From: DASXMT01 sp963781305
Lineage (GTDB): Bacteria > Actinomycetota > Acidimicrobiia > Acidimicrobiales > RAAP-2
Assembly: GCA_963781305.1 (NCBI GenBank)
Contig: CAWAFL010000001.1
Location: 1,116,001-1,180,000 of the forward strand
Reading direction: 5' to 3'
Length of the DNA stretch: 64,000 bases
Shown: positions 49,501 through 57,690 of the stretch, piece after piece
How the letters are laid out: each line of letters begins with the position of its first letter
How positions within the stretch are numbered: the first letter of the stretch is position 1
The notes under the pieces: model-generated
Databases searched by the model: none
What the model saw: the letters and a program-made list of their open reading frames with translations, nothing else
What the model was told of the DNA's origin: nothing
Program-made: the position numbers and the translations under genes

Positions 49501-50355
49501 ATGGAGAACCTCGAGGGGAAAGTGGCTCTGGTGACCGGAGCCAGCCGCGGTGTCGGTGCCGCCACCGCGGTGGCTTTGGCCGAAGCAGGGTGCAATGTGG
49601 CCTGCGCCGCCCGCTCTACGCAGTCCAACCCACAACGGACGCCGGGCACCCTCGACGAGACGATCGCCCGCATCGAATCCGTCGGTCGTCGCGGGCTGGC
49701 CATCCCCACCAACCTGGCCGTTGACGACGAGGTGGTGGACATGGTGGCCAAGACGGTCGAGCACTTCGGACGACTCGACATCCTCATCAACAACGCCGCC
49801 ATCACCTTCATCGGCGATATCGACATCCCCCTCCATCGCTACGACCTCATCATGCAGGTCAACCTGCGAGCACCGCTCATCGCCATCCGGGAAGCGGCCC
49901 CGGCCATGGCGGCCACCAACGACGGCGGCGTCGTGATCAACGTCTCATCGGTGGCGGCCATGTACCCGCACCCCTCGCTCATGGCCTACGGCATCTCCAA
50001 GATCGGACTCGAGCGGCTCACCGTCGATGCCGCACTTCAACTGGCGTCCTCCGACATCGCCGTCAACTGCTTTCGCATCGACATCGGGGTGGCATCGGAG
50101 GGTTTCATCGCCAACACTCCCGGCGCCGACCACTCCACCTGGGAGCCGTCCTCAGTGGCGGCGGAAGGCATCATGTGGATGGTGCGGCAGCCTCCCTCCT
50201 ACTCCGGCAGACGCGAGTCGATGTTCGCCCTACGCCAGCGCGAGGGGATCATGGAATCCCAGATCGATCAGCCAGCAACCGTTGCTCCCCCGGTCGAGCT
50301 CTACAGCGGCCTGGCGGAGGCAACGGTGTCCGAATTCGAAGAGCCCTACTCCTAA
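49501..50355 (+). CDS. SDR family oxidoreductase
   Basis: A 284-residue SDR with TGASRGVG at 12-19, INNAAITFIGD, the Ser of NVSSVAAM and YGISK. The loop after the second strand (RSTQSNPQRTPGTLDETI) resembles HSDL2/SDR subfamilies seen in lipid and terpene catabolism. After the domain there is an additional 40-residue tail. The ATG at 49501 has GAGG upstream. It is divergent from the TetR-led kinase/dehydrogenase operon and probably co-regulated with it. Confidence 0.88.
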   Translation: MENLEGKVALVTGASRGVGAATAVALAEAGCNVACAARSTQSNPQRTPGTLDETIARIESVGRRGLAIPTNLAVDDEVVDMVAKTVEHFGRLDILINNAAITFIGDIDIPLHRYDLIMQVNLRAPLIAIREAAPAMAATNDGGVVINVSSVAAMYPHPSLMAYGISKIGLERLTVDAALQLASSDIAVNCFRIDIGVASEGFIANTPGADHSTWEPSSVAAEGIMWMVRQPPSYSGRRESMFALRQREGIMESQIDQPATVAPPVELYSGLAEATVSEFEEPYS

Positions 50356-50392
50356 GGGCTGGCCGGCGTATGACGCCGAGCGACGATGCGAT

Positions 50393-50467
50393 CAGCCGAC
50401 CATGCCCACCAGTCGCTCAGCCGACCATGTTCACCAGTCGCTCAGCGGACCATGTCCACCAGTCGCT
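50393..50467. repeat. Three tandem copies of a 25-bp repeat
   Basis: Units starting CAGCCGACCATG and ending CACCAGTCGCT occur at 50393, 50418 and 50443, with a partial fourth. The array covers the gene end: the stop of the F420-type oxidoreductase (50417) lies in it, and its period is not a multiple of three, so the copies are read in different frames. Confidence 0.92.
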
Positions 50468-51457
50468 CAGCCGACCATGTCCCCTCACGACCAGTGAGGT
50501 GTGCTCCACGCTCGAGATGAACGAAACGCGGTCAACCACCCCTGCGCCGCGCTTGACCAGCCGATCGGGAACCTGCTCGAGCGGCGCCACAATGGCGAAT
50601 GCGTTGAGCACCTCGTCGTCGATGAGCTCAGGCATTTCCGCCCACCGATCCTCCTTGGAGAGCCGCGTCAGGTCCTGGCCCAGGTCACCCCAGCCGTGGA
50701 GGTCGAGCACGGGCCTGTACGCCGGTGTCGACGCGTAGAAGGCAAGATGCGAACGGATGATCGCCACCTCGGCTTCGATATCGGTTCCTGTCCCGGTGGC
50801 GAGGAAGATGGCCGCCTTGATGGTGAACCCCTCCATCGATTTGCCGGCCCGCCGACGTCCCTCGGCCAGAGCGGGGACGGTGTGCTCCCGGATCCATTGC
50901 TCGGTGGTGAAGGCGTGGCAGAGGAAGCCGTCGGCGACTTCGCCCGCGATACGCGTCATCCCATCTCCCACCCCGGCGACGTAGACCGGTGGTGGTCCGA
51001 ATTCGTGGGGTGCGGGCACAAAATTCGGGGGCATGAGGGTGTGCCGGTAGAACTCGCCCTCGAACTCGAGCGGCCCACCTTCGAGCCAGCATTGCCACGC
51101 GGCCCGCATGGCCAGAACGAACTCGCGCATCTGCGCCGCAGGGCGACCCCACGGCATCGAGAAGCGCCTGGTGATGTGCGCCTTGACCTGTGACCCCAGA
51201 CCCAGCACGAGCCGCCCGTGAGAGAACCGCTGCAGGTCGTGCGCCGTATACGCCACCGACATCGGCGACCGCGAGAAGGCCACGGCAATCGATGTTCCGA
51301 TGTCAATGCGATCGGTGGCCCCGGCCGCCAACGCAAGCGGGAGGAATGGGTCGTTGCTCAACTCACCGGTAAAGATGCCGTCGTAGCCGGCATCCTCGGC
51401 CGCGGTCGCCGCGGTGGCGGCGGACTCGAGATCACCCAGGGTCGTGTCGATCAGCAT
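50417..51457 (-). CDS. LLM-class (F420-dependent type) flavin/deazaflavin oxidoreductase
   Basis: A 346-residue luciferase-like TIM barrel. LESAATAATAAEDAGYDGIF and RIDIGTSIAVAFSRSPMSVA are the usual first elements of F420-dependent LLM proteins in actinobacteria, followed by SHGRLVLGLGSQ. It would transfer hydride between F420 and a substrate such as an alcohol, ketone or enoyl group. The ATG at 51457 is in the stop codon of the crotonase gene (TGATG). The last residues (LSDWWTWSAERLVNMVG) come from the 25-bp repeat, so they are probably not part of the fold. Confidence 0.88.
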   Translation of the reverse strand: MLIDTTLGDLESAATAATAAEDAGYDGIFTGELSNDPFLPLALAAGATDRIDIGTSIAVAFSRSPMSVAYTAHDLQRFSHGRLVLGLGSQVKAHITRRFSMPWGRPAAQMREFVLAMRAAWQCWLEGGPLEFEGEFYRHTLMPPNFVPAPHEFGPPPVYVAGVGDGMTRIAGEVADGFLCHAFTTEQWIREHTVPALAEGRRRAGKSMEGFTIKAAIFLATGTGTDIEAEVAIIRSHLAFYASTPAYRPVLDLHGWGDLGQDLTRLSKEDRWAEMPELIDDEVLNAFAIVAPLEQVPDRLVKRGAGVVDRVSFISSVEHTSLVVRGHGRLSDWWTWSAERLVNMVG

Positions 51458-52257
51458 CAGGATGTCTGGGTGCGACCGCGAGACATCACATCAGCACTTC
51501 GCTCGGCGACCTGGCTGCTCCTCAGCGGCCATGTCTCGGCCATGTAGCCCTCGATGAGGTGAGCCTCGTCGAGGGTGGCGGCGTTGGCCATCTGCCGGTA
51601 GTGCTGCAGCAGGCGACGGATACTCCGCTGGTCGTTGTTGGCGATGTCGGCGGCCAGCTGCCGGGTGAAGGGCAACAGCTCGCCGTGGGGAACGACGTGA
51701 TTGACCAAACCGTACAGCAGGGCTTCGTCGGCGGCGAGGAAGTTGCCGGTCAGGGACAGCTCGAGGGCGCGCCTCAAACCCATCGACTGGGCCATGTGAA
51801 CGGTGATCCCACCCCCCGGCATGATCCCGACCCGAGCGTGGGTGTCGGCGAATCGGGCCCGTTCCGATGCCACCAGGAACGTGCATTGGAGCGCGATCTC
51901 GAACCCTCCGGTCGCGGCGACGCCGTTGATGGCGCCGATGACCGGCTTCTCGATCACCGGGAGGAAACGGAACAGGCCATTGGTATCACGCCCGGGGCCC
52001 TGTCCTTCCGGGCGAGCCTCCACCGAGGGAGGGGCCTCACCGGTTAGCTCCTTGAGGTCGACGCCTGCGGAGAAGGCTGGGTCCGAGCCCGTCAGGATCA
52101 CCGCATCGACATCCGGGTCACTTCCTGCCGTCCCGATCGCATCCCACAACGCGTACATGAGCGCTCGATTCAGCGCGTTGCGCGCCTCAGGCCGGTTCAG
52201 AGTCAGCGTGGCGATCCGGTCCTCGACCTCGACCATCACGAGCGGCTCATCTTCCAC
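51457..52257 (-). CDS. Enoyl-CoA hydratase/isomerase (crotonase) family protein
   Basis: A 266-residue crotonase. IATLTLNRPEARNALN is the first domain signature, AFSAGVDLKEL the oxyanion loop and INGVAATGGFEIALQCTF the helix with a candidate Glu. The second catalytic Glu of hydratases is not obvious: the region reads HARVGIMPGGG, with His in that position, so the protein may be an isomerase or a different crotonase. The GTG at 52257 is six bases after GGAGG. It overlaps the LLM gene downstream and is 85 bases after another LLM gene. Confidence 0.88.
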   Translation of the reverse strand: MEDEPLVMVEVEDRIATLTLNRPEARNALNRALMYALWDAIGTAGSDPDVDAVILTGSDPAFSAGVDLKELTGEAPPSVEARPEGQGPGRDTNGLFRFLPVIEKPVIGAINGVAATGGFEIALQCTFLVASERARFADTHARVGIMPGGGITVHMAQSMGLRRALELSLTGNFLAADEALLYGLVNHVVPHGELLPFTRQLAADIANNDQRSIRRLLQHYRQMANAATLDEAHLIEGYMAETWPLRSSQVAERSADVMSRGRTQTS

Positions 52258-52342
52258 GGGGCACCTCCACCAGCGGTGCCTGCAGCCCAGTGAAGACACC
52301 GCCCAGATGATGGATGGCGACCAGGGACACGGGGTCAGCGCC

Positions 52343-53215
52343 CTAGATGACCGGAGGGGCCACGGGATGATCCCGGATCTCGGGAAGAACCTGTTCGGCA
52401 AAGCGCCGTATGCCGTCGACGGCCTCGCTCCCCCGTTGCCACGGCTTGACCAGAACCCGGCCCACCCCGGCGTCGGCGAAGCGCTTGAGCATGTCGAGCT
52501 CGGTGCCGCCCCCGCCCAGGGTGATCTCCACCATCCCCGGGCGCCCGGCATCCTCACGCAGCCTGGCGATGCGGGTGGCCTCGGCCGGAATCTGCTCGAG
52601 GGTGTGGTTCATGGGGATCCAGCCGTCTCCGACCAGAGCGGCCCGTCGGAGGGCCGCCGGCCCGTCGCCACCGATATGGAGCGGAGGCCAGGGTGCGTGG
52701 GTGGGCTTGGGCTCGAACATCACCGGTCCGAAGTCGAAGAACTCCCCGTGGTGCTCCACCACGTCCTCGCTCCACAGCCGTCGACAGACCTCGATCGACT
52801 CATCCACCCGGCGCCCCCGAGTGGCGAAATCGAGACCTACGGCCTCCCACTCGGCCTGCAGCCAACTGGCGCCGATGCCGAACTCCAGCCGCCCGCTGGA
52901 CACGACATCTAGGGTCGCCGCTGCTCGGGCCACGATGAAGGGATGGCGCAGACCGATGTTGTAGACCTGCGTGCCAAAGTGGATCTGTTCGGTCTGGCCG
53001 GCCAGAAAGCTCAGGTAGGCGAAGACGTCGAAGACCGGCACGTCCGCCGGGATGGGTGGGTGCTCGGCTCCGGCGTGCGGGCTGCCCGCCATTCCTACCG
53101 GGATGACCAAATGCTCGGGCATCCAAACCGACTCGTAGCCGAGACGGTCTGCTTCGCGGGTCAACTCGGCCCACAGGCTGGGGCGGAGCACGCCCAGCGA
53201 GATCCCGATCTTCAT
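52343..53215 (-). CDS. LLM-class F420-dependent-type oxidoreductase
   Basis: A 290-residue luciferase-like protein. MKIGISLGVLRPSLWAELTR begins the barrel, GYESVWMPEHLVIP and RLEFGIGASWLQAEWEAVGL follow, and PPLHIGGDGPAALRRAALVG is the cofactor region. The ATG at 53215 is eight bases after GGAG; the longer frame starts from a poor codon. It is upstream of the crotonase and the second LLM gene on the same strand, forming a small redox/hydration module of unknown substrate. Confidence 0.88.
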   Translation of the reverse strand: MKIGISLGVLRPSLWAELTREADRLGYESVWMPEHLVIPVGMAGSPHAGAEHPPIPADVPVFDVFAYLSFLAGQTEQIHFGTQVYNIGLRHPFIVARAAATLDVVSSGRLEFGIGASWLQAEWEAVGLDFATRGRRVDESIEVCRRLWSEDVVEHHGEFFDFGPVMFEPKPTHAPWPPLHIGGDGPAALRRAALVGDGWIPMNHTLEQIPAEATRIARLREDAGRPGMVEITLGGGGTELDMLKRFADAGVGRVLVKPWQRGSEAVDGIRRFAEQVLPEIRDHPVAPPVI

Positions 53216-53577
53216 GGTGCCGGCTCCGGGACCCGACGGGCCGATGACCACACTGGCCGCACCGGGATCGCTGCCTCCGCTACCGCAGTCTTCTGTGCCA
53301 TGTGACCGGGCACCTTAGTTCTTCCTCATCGGAATTGGGGTGTCCGAAAGAGGGCCTCGGTGGCCGACACCAGACCGTTCTACTGCTGGACCGGCGCCTC
53401 AAGCGTTGGCAATGAACGGGACGTTCGAGTATCCGGCGACGTTGGACATCTGCACGCGCCGGAGACCGCCCTCGTCTACCCCGAACGTCGGATTCTGCAG
53501 CGCAATGCGGGCCAGGAATCCTGCTGCGCGTTCAGGGATTGGGAAGCGCGCACCCAATAACCACGGACATCATGGGT
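53216..53577. other. Intergenic region of about 360 bp without convincing gene
   Basis: Between divergent LLM and GntR genes. Frames of up to about 100 codons on the plus strand have no ribosome site and read as random sequence. The region seems somewhat less GC-rich than its surroundings. I see no clear repeat, RNA gene or insertion-sequence end. It must hold the divergent promoters. Confidence 0.5.
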
Positions 53578-53664
53578 ATGAACTACCTTTCAGGCAGGAT
53601 GGCCGAACTGATGGACACGGAGCAACCGTTGGCTATGCACCTCCCTAGCTGCGGCTCGGAATGA
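53578..53664 (+). CDS. 28-codon small ORF overlapping the GntR start
   Basis: ATG at 53578 opens 28 codons (MNYLSGRMAELMDTEQPLAM then HLPSCGSE) ending in TGA at 53662-53664, which forms ATGA with the GntR start. There is no clear Shine-Dalgarno site. The overlap parallels the leader ORF at 2574, but this one is less well supported and could be chance. Confidence 0.28.
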   Translation: MNYLSGRMAELMDTEQPLAMHLPSCGSE

Positions 53665-54431
53665 CGAGCACTCGGGCGACGACCAGGCAGCTGCACTCGC
53701 CAAAGATGGCCGAGCTCGTCGCGGCAGATGTCCGGCGGCGCATCGTCGTCGGCGAACTCGCGGTGGACGACACGCTTCCGGCAGAGCCCGACTTGATGAG
53801 CGAGTACGGAGTGTCACGCGGGGTCCTGCGCGAGGCGTTGCGCATCCTGGAGAGTGAGTCCTTGATTGAGCTTCGTCGCGGCTCACGCCTCGGAGCCAGC
53901 GTTCGTGCCCCCCAAGCCCGCGTCGCCGCGCAGTACTTCGGGTTGTTGCTCCAATGGCGCGGTACCACGTTGCGGGACGTCGTATATTCCCGGGCGATTA
54001 TCGAACCGGGCGCGGTGCGGGAGATCACATCATTCCGAAAACGAGCACCACTTGTCGAAGAGCTCTCGGAGTACCTGGGGCACATTGCCCCCGCGATCAA
54101 CGACTTCTCGCGGTTCGGTGAGTTGGCATGGGGCTTCAGCAATCTGCTTGTTCAGCTCACCGGCAACCAGGCGGTCACTCTGCAGCACGAGATGCTCGAA
54201 GAGGTCATCAATGCCCACATCGCACGGGTCGAAGCAAAGTTCAACGCAGTCCCCACCCGTGGCGTGAAAGCGAACACCGCTGCCCTGCGGGCGATGGAGC
54301 GTGTCATCGCGCTCGTGGATGCCGGTGACGAGCGAGTCGCCGAGGACCACTGGCACCGCCACATCGTCGCGGTCGGCGCCACGCTGCAGGAGGAAATAGA
54401 CGAGACTGTCCGTATCGATCTCTTCGGTTGA
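53661..54431 (+). CDS. GntR (FadR-type) transcriptional regulator
   Basis: A 256-residue regulator with a winged helix (MAELVAADVRRRIVVGELAV, LPAEPDLMSEYGVSRGVLRE, ALRILESESLIEL) and a C-terminal FCD ligand domain from about residue 110. In the FCD domain the usual Asp/His metal ligand pattern is incomplete (FGELAWGFSNLL has Trp where His is common), so the ligand may differ from the metal-bound organic acids typical of the family. The ATG at 53661 is used. It probably regulates the amidohydrolase gene 40 bases downstream and the divergent LLM/crotonase genes. Confidence 0.92.
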   Translation: MTSTRATTRQLHSPKMAELVAADVRRRIVVGELAVDDTLPAEPDLMSEYGVSRGVLREALRILESESLIELRRGSRLGASVRAPQARVAAQYFGLLLQWRGTTLRDVVYSRAIIEPGAVREITSFRKRAPLVEELSEYLGHIAPAINDFSRFGELAWGFSNLLVQLTGNQAVTLQHEMLEEVINAHIARVEAKFNAVPTRGVKANTAALRAMERVIALVDAGDERVAEDHWHRHIVAVGATLQEEIDETVRIDLFG

Positions 54432-54470
54432 GGTTCGAAGCAGGCTGCCAACGAAAGAGAGGCGAGCACT

Positions 54471-55736
54471 ATGCGCATGGAAGACATGATCCTGGTCAGT
54501 ATCGATGACCACATGATCGAGCCGCCTGACATGTACAGGAACCATGTCCCGGCCAAGTGGGCCGACGAGGCCCCCAAGGTGGTCCGGAGCGAACATGGGG
54601 TGGACGAATGGGTATTCCAAGGCGAGCGGACCGCGACGCCGTTCGGCATGGCCGCCACAGTCGGGTGGCCCCGGGAGGAATGGGGCTTCAATCCCGGCGC
54701 CTACACCGAGCTTCGCCCGGGCTGCTTCGACGTCCACGAGCGGGTCCGCGACATGAACGCCAACGGGGTGCTGGCATCGATGTGCTTCCCCACCATGGCG
54801 GGCTTCAACGCCCGCACCTTCCACGAGGCGCATGACAAGGAGCTCGCCCTCGTAATGTTGCAGGCGTACAACGACTGGGCCATCGACGAGTGGTGTGGCA
54901 CCTACCCTGGCCGGTTCATTCCACTAGGCATCGTCCCGATGTGGGACGTCGATCTCGCCGTGCAGGAGATCCATCGCATCGCCAAGAAGGGCTGCCGGTC
55001 CATCAGCTTTCTCGAGGCACCTCATGCCCAGGGGTTCCCGAGCTTCCTATCCGGCCACTGGGACCCCATGCTCCAAGCTCTCTGTGATGAGAACATGGTC
55101 CTCTCGCTCCATATCGGTGCCGGGTTCGACCTGATCAAGAAGGCCCCCGAAGCGCCGATCGACCACCTGATCGTCCTCTCTTGCCAGATCTCCGCACTGG
55201 TCGCCCAGGACCTGTTGTTCGGCCCCACCTTGCGGCGCTTCCCTGACCTCAAGGTCGCCCTCTCCGAGGGCGGCATCGGCTGGATCCCCTTCTACCTGGA
55301 CCGTGCAGATCGCCACTTCGAGAACCAGGCTTGGCTCGAGAACGATTTCGGGGGCAAGAAGCCCTCGGACGTGTTCCGCGACCACATCCTGGCCTGCTAC
55401 ATCACCGACCCGTCCGGGCTGGAGCTTCGCCACCGAATCGGCATCGACATCATTGCGTGGGAGTGCGACTACCCACACACCGACACGACGTGGCCACAAT
55501 CCCCCGAATTCGCCTGGAAGGAGTTCGAGGACGCCGCATGCAGCGACTCGGACATCCAGAAGATCACCTGGGAGAACTCGTGCCGGTTCTTTGATTGGGA
55601 TCCGTTCAAGCACACGCCGAGGGACCAGGCGACCGTGGCCGCCTTGCGGTCCCTGGCCAAGGACGTGGATACCACCCGGATGGGCCGGGACGAGTGGAAA
55701 AAGCGCAACGAGAGCGCCGGCATCGGCATCTTCTAG
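54471..55736 (+). CDS. Amidohydrolase_2 family metal-dependent hydrolase
   Basis: A 421-residue TIM barrel related to those at 9478 and 30099. The N-terminal motif is SIDDHMIEPPDMY (D-D-H in place of HxH), VLSLHIGAGF gives the central His and WECDYPHTDTTWP the distal Asp-x-Pro-His segment. SEGGIGWIPFYLDRADRHFE is a typical stretch of this group. The ATG at 54471 has GAGAGG eight bases upstream; a second ATG at 54477 is possible. It follows the GntR gene and is likely its target. Substrate unknown, probably a carboxylated ring or lactone. Confidence 0.88.
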   Translation: MRMEDMILVSIDDHMIEPPDMYRNHVPAKWADEAPKVVRSEHGVDEWVFQGERTATPFGMAATVGWPREEWGFNPGAYTELRPGCFDVHERVRDMNANGVLASMCFPTMAGFNARTFHEAHDKELALVMLQAYNDWAIDEWCGTYPGRFIPLGIVPMWDVDLAVQEIHRIAKKGCRSISFLEAPHAQGFPSFLSGHWDPMLQALCDENMVLSLHIGAGFDLIKKAPEAPIDHLIVLSCQISALVAQDLLFGPTLRRFPDLKVALSEGGIGWIPFYLDRADRHFENQAWLENDFGGKKPSDVFRDHILACYITDPSGLELRHRIGIDIIAWECDYPHTDTTWPQSPEFAWKEFEDAACSDSDIQKITWENSCRFFDWDPFKHTPRDQATVAALRSLAKDVDTTRMGRDEWKKRNESAGIGIF

Positions 55737-55764
55737 CCGCTCGTTCGATATCAGCCCACGGTGG

Positions 55765-57165
55765 TCATGCCGAGAAGGCCGATTGGATGGCGCGCAGCTC
55801 CTGGTTGTCCATGGGGGACGTCGCCCTGGCCACATCAGCGTTGGCCACTCCGTAGAGGGCTGCCGCGTTGCGCCACAGGATCTTCTGCTTCACCTGCTCG
55901 GTCAAGGGCGGATAGCCGAATTCGACCTGCAGGCGCTCGGGGATCTGGAAGGACCAGAACGCATCGATCAGCGACTGGGGGGAGCCGTACCAAACGCTGT
56001 CAGTCCCCCACAGGATCCGGTCCTCCCCCACTCCGAGCAACAGCTTGCCCAAGATGTGCGCTGCTTCCTCTGGTCGCCGCAGCGCCAGGTACCACGTGCT
56101 CCCGATCTCGGCGTACACGTTGCTCCCCGGCGCCACCCCGGATTCCTCCAGGCTGGCGATGAGCCGGTTCACGCCCCTACCGCTGCTGGCCTCGTCGTAG
56201 GGTCCTTCACGCCCGTCGGGGTCGAGCTCGTAGCCCGAGTGGTACACAACGAACACCAGGTCGGGATAGCGCACGGCGACCGGCCCTATGTCGCGTGGCG
56301 AGGACCCATCGGGAGACGCGCCCGGTATCGCGGCACCGATCCCCTTGTGGGCGCACACGATCGTGGTGGTGGTCCTCCGTACCGCTTCGAGGAACGGGAT
56401 GCCGATGCGCTCGTCATCCAGGAACCACCCCTGGCCCAACCCACCGGGAGTGATCAGCTCGGGCGGATCCCACAAGGTGTAGACCTTCCAGCCGGCCGGA
56501 CGAAGGCTCTCCGCCCATTCGGGCAGCCGCTCCATCTCCTGTGCACCGAGGTTGGGATGCACGATCGTGTGGGTGAGCACCCGGTTCGTACCGGCGTAGC
56601 GATCGACCAGATCGCGACAGGCTGCGATTTCCTGGTTGGTCAGCACGTTCTCGTGGGCCCGACCGGGGAGGGAGGTGAGCAGGGCGATGTTCGTCTCGCT
56701 CTCGCCGAACAGCTTCTGCGCCCACGATGCACCGGACAGCAGCTCGGGATCGATGCCGCCGCCCCATCGGTCGGGATCGACCATGCGCAAGAACCCGGCC
56801 AGCGCCTCCGCCTTACCTGCACGCCAACGCGTAGGGCTCACCAGGTGAGTCTGGACGTCGATCACGTAGGACCCATCCCCACGCGCAAAGGTGGCCTCCG
56901 CCGCCTCCTCGCTGTGCTCTGCCTCGATCGGCACGGCAAAGAACCCGCCGCCCGCCTCGGCGTCGAAGGTCCGGAGGACGGTCGCCGTCGTGGTTCGACC
57001 GTCGAGCAGGTTTCGAACGGCAGCGCCGCTCGAGCACCGAGCCTGAGCCACACCGGCCGATACCGCCTCTCGGGCCAGGAGCTCGGCCCGGTCCGGCGCG
57101 ACGGGGTCGTACTCCTCGCTACTGAGCCCGGCAATCAGCGAAGGCTGCGGCTGAGCATGGGTCAT
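55765..57165 (-). CDS. Amidohydrolase family protein with extended N-terminus
   Basis: A 466-residue protein. The first 95 residues form an additional helical region (SSEEYDPVAPDRAELLAREA and so on) before the barrel start DVQTHLVSPTRW, where the HxH motif is again reduced to a single His. Later segments are IVCAHKGIGAAIPG, VYAEIGSTWYLAL and the distal WGTDSVWYGSP. It differs from the three DADNH-type homologues in this window. The ATG at 57165 lies seven bases after the VOC gene, so the two are probably cotranscribed. Hydrolase or decarboxylase function is inferred from the family only. Confidence 0.8.
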   Translation of the reverse strand: MTHAQPQPSLIAGLSSEEYDPVAPDRAELLAREAVSAGVAQARCSSGAAVRNLLDGRTTTATVLRTFDAEAGGGFFAVPIEAEHSEEAAEATFARGDGSYVIDVQTHLVSPTRWRAGKAEALAGFLRMVDPDRWGGGIDPELLSGASWAQKLFGESETNIALLTSLPGRAHENVLTNQEIAACRDLVDRYAGTNRVLTHTIVHPNLGAQEMERLPEWAESLRPAGWKVYTLWDPPELITPGGLGQGWFLDDERIGIPFLEAVRRTTTTIVCAHKGIGAAIPGASPDGSSPRDIGPVAVRYPDLVFVVYHSGYELDPDGREGPYDEASSGRGVNRLIASLEESGVAPGSNVYAEIGSTWYLALRRPEEAAHILGKLLLGVGEDRILWGTDSVWYGSPQSLIDAFWSFQIPERLQVEFGYPPLTEQVKQKILWRNAAALYGVANADVARATSPMDNQELRAIQSAFSA

Positions 57166-57172
57166 GAAGTCC

Positions 57173-57640
57173 TCAGGCCGGCAACGGCGGGAGATGGTCC
57201 CGCCACGCAGACGCCGTCAGCTCGATGAGCTGTCCGTCTGGATCGCGGATGATGACGGCGGCCTGCACGTTGGTCTGCTCGAGCACTTGCCCACCGTGAG
57301 GAGCGACCTTGTCCAGCACCGTCGGTATGTCTCCGACCGAGAGGGAAAGATGGGTCAGGCCCGGCTCGTTCATCACCCGCGCTCGGAACGGCTGGGCCTC
57401 GGCCTGGCTGAAGTGCAGCAGCTCGAGGACCAAGCCGTCGCGCACCAGATACACCGCGTGGAGGCCTACCGGCGGCGGGATCTCCAGGAGCTGGCTGGTG
57501 CCCTCGTCAGGTGCGTCGAGCTCCCACCAGTAGCGGAACTGCAGGACCTCTTGGTAGAACCGCTTCGATCGGTCGAGATCGGTCACGCAGATGCCCACGT
57601 GGTTGAACACGGTCTGCTCCGGAGACAAGTCTCCCGTCAT
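57173..57640 (-). CDS. VOC-fold (glyoxalase/dioxygenase) protein
   Basis: A 155-residue vicinal-oxygen-chelate protein. VFNHVGICVTDLDRSKRFYQ contains the first metal His, LTHLSLSVGD the second and IRDPDGQLIELTA the Glu of the classical H-x-E set, so the metal site is intact. It may be an isomerase, a lyase or an extradiol-type dioxygenase. The ATG at 57640 has AAGGGGGG close upstream; longer frames do not have a ribosome site. It lies between the thiolase and the amidohydrolase on one strand, in a likely degradative operon. Confidence 0.9.
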   Translation of the reverse strand: MTGDLSPEQTVFNHVGICVTDLDRSKRFYQEVLQFRYWWELDAPDEGTSQLLEIPPPVGLHAVYLVRDGLVLELLHFSQAEAQPFRARVMNEPGLTHLSLSVGDIPTVLDKVAPHGGQVLEQTNVQAAVIIRDPDGQLIELTASAWRDHLPPLPA

Positions 57641-57690
57641 AGCCCCCCTTTTCCTTGCGCTCGGTTTACCTGCGTGCGGCCCGACCCCTG

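Noticed and set aside
55303..57228. 641-residue open frame on the plus strand
   Set aside because: It lies opposite the amidohydrolase at 55765 and the end of the one at 54471, has low-complexity Arg/Gly-rich sequence and no recognisable domain; it is an antisense shadow of GC-rich genes.
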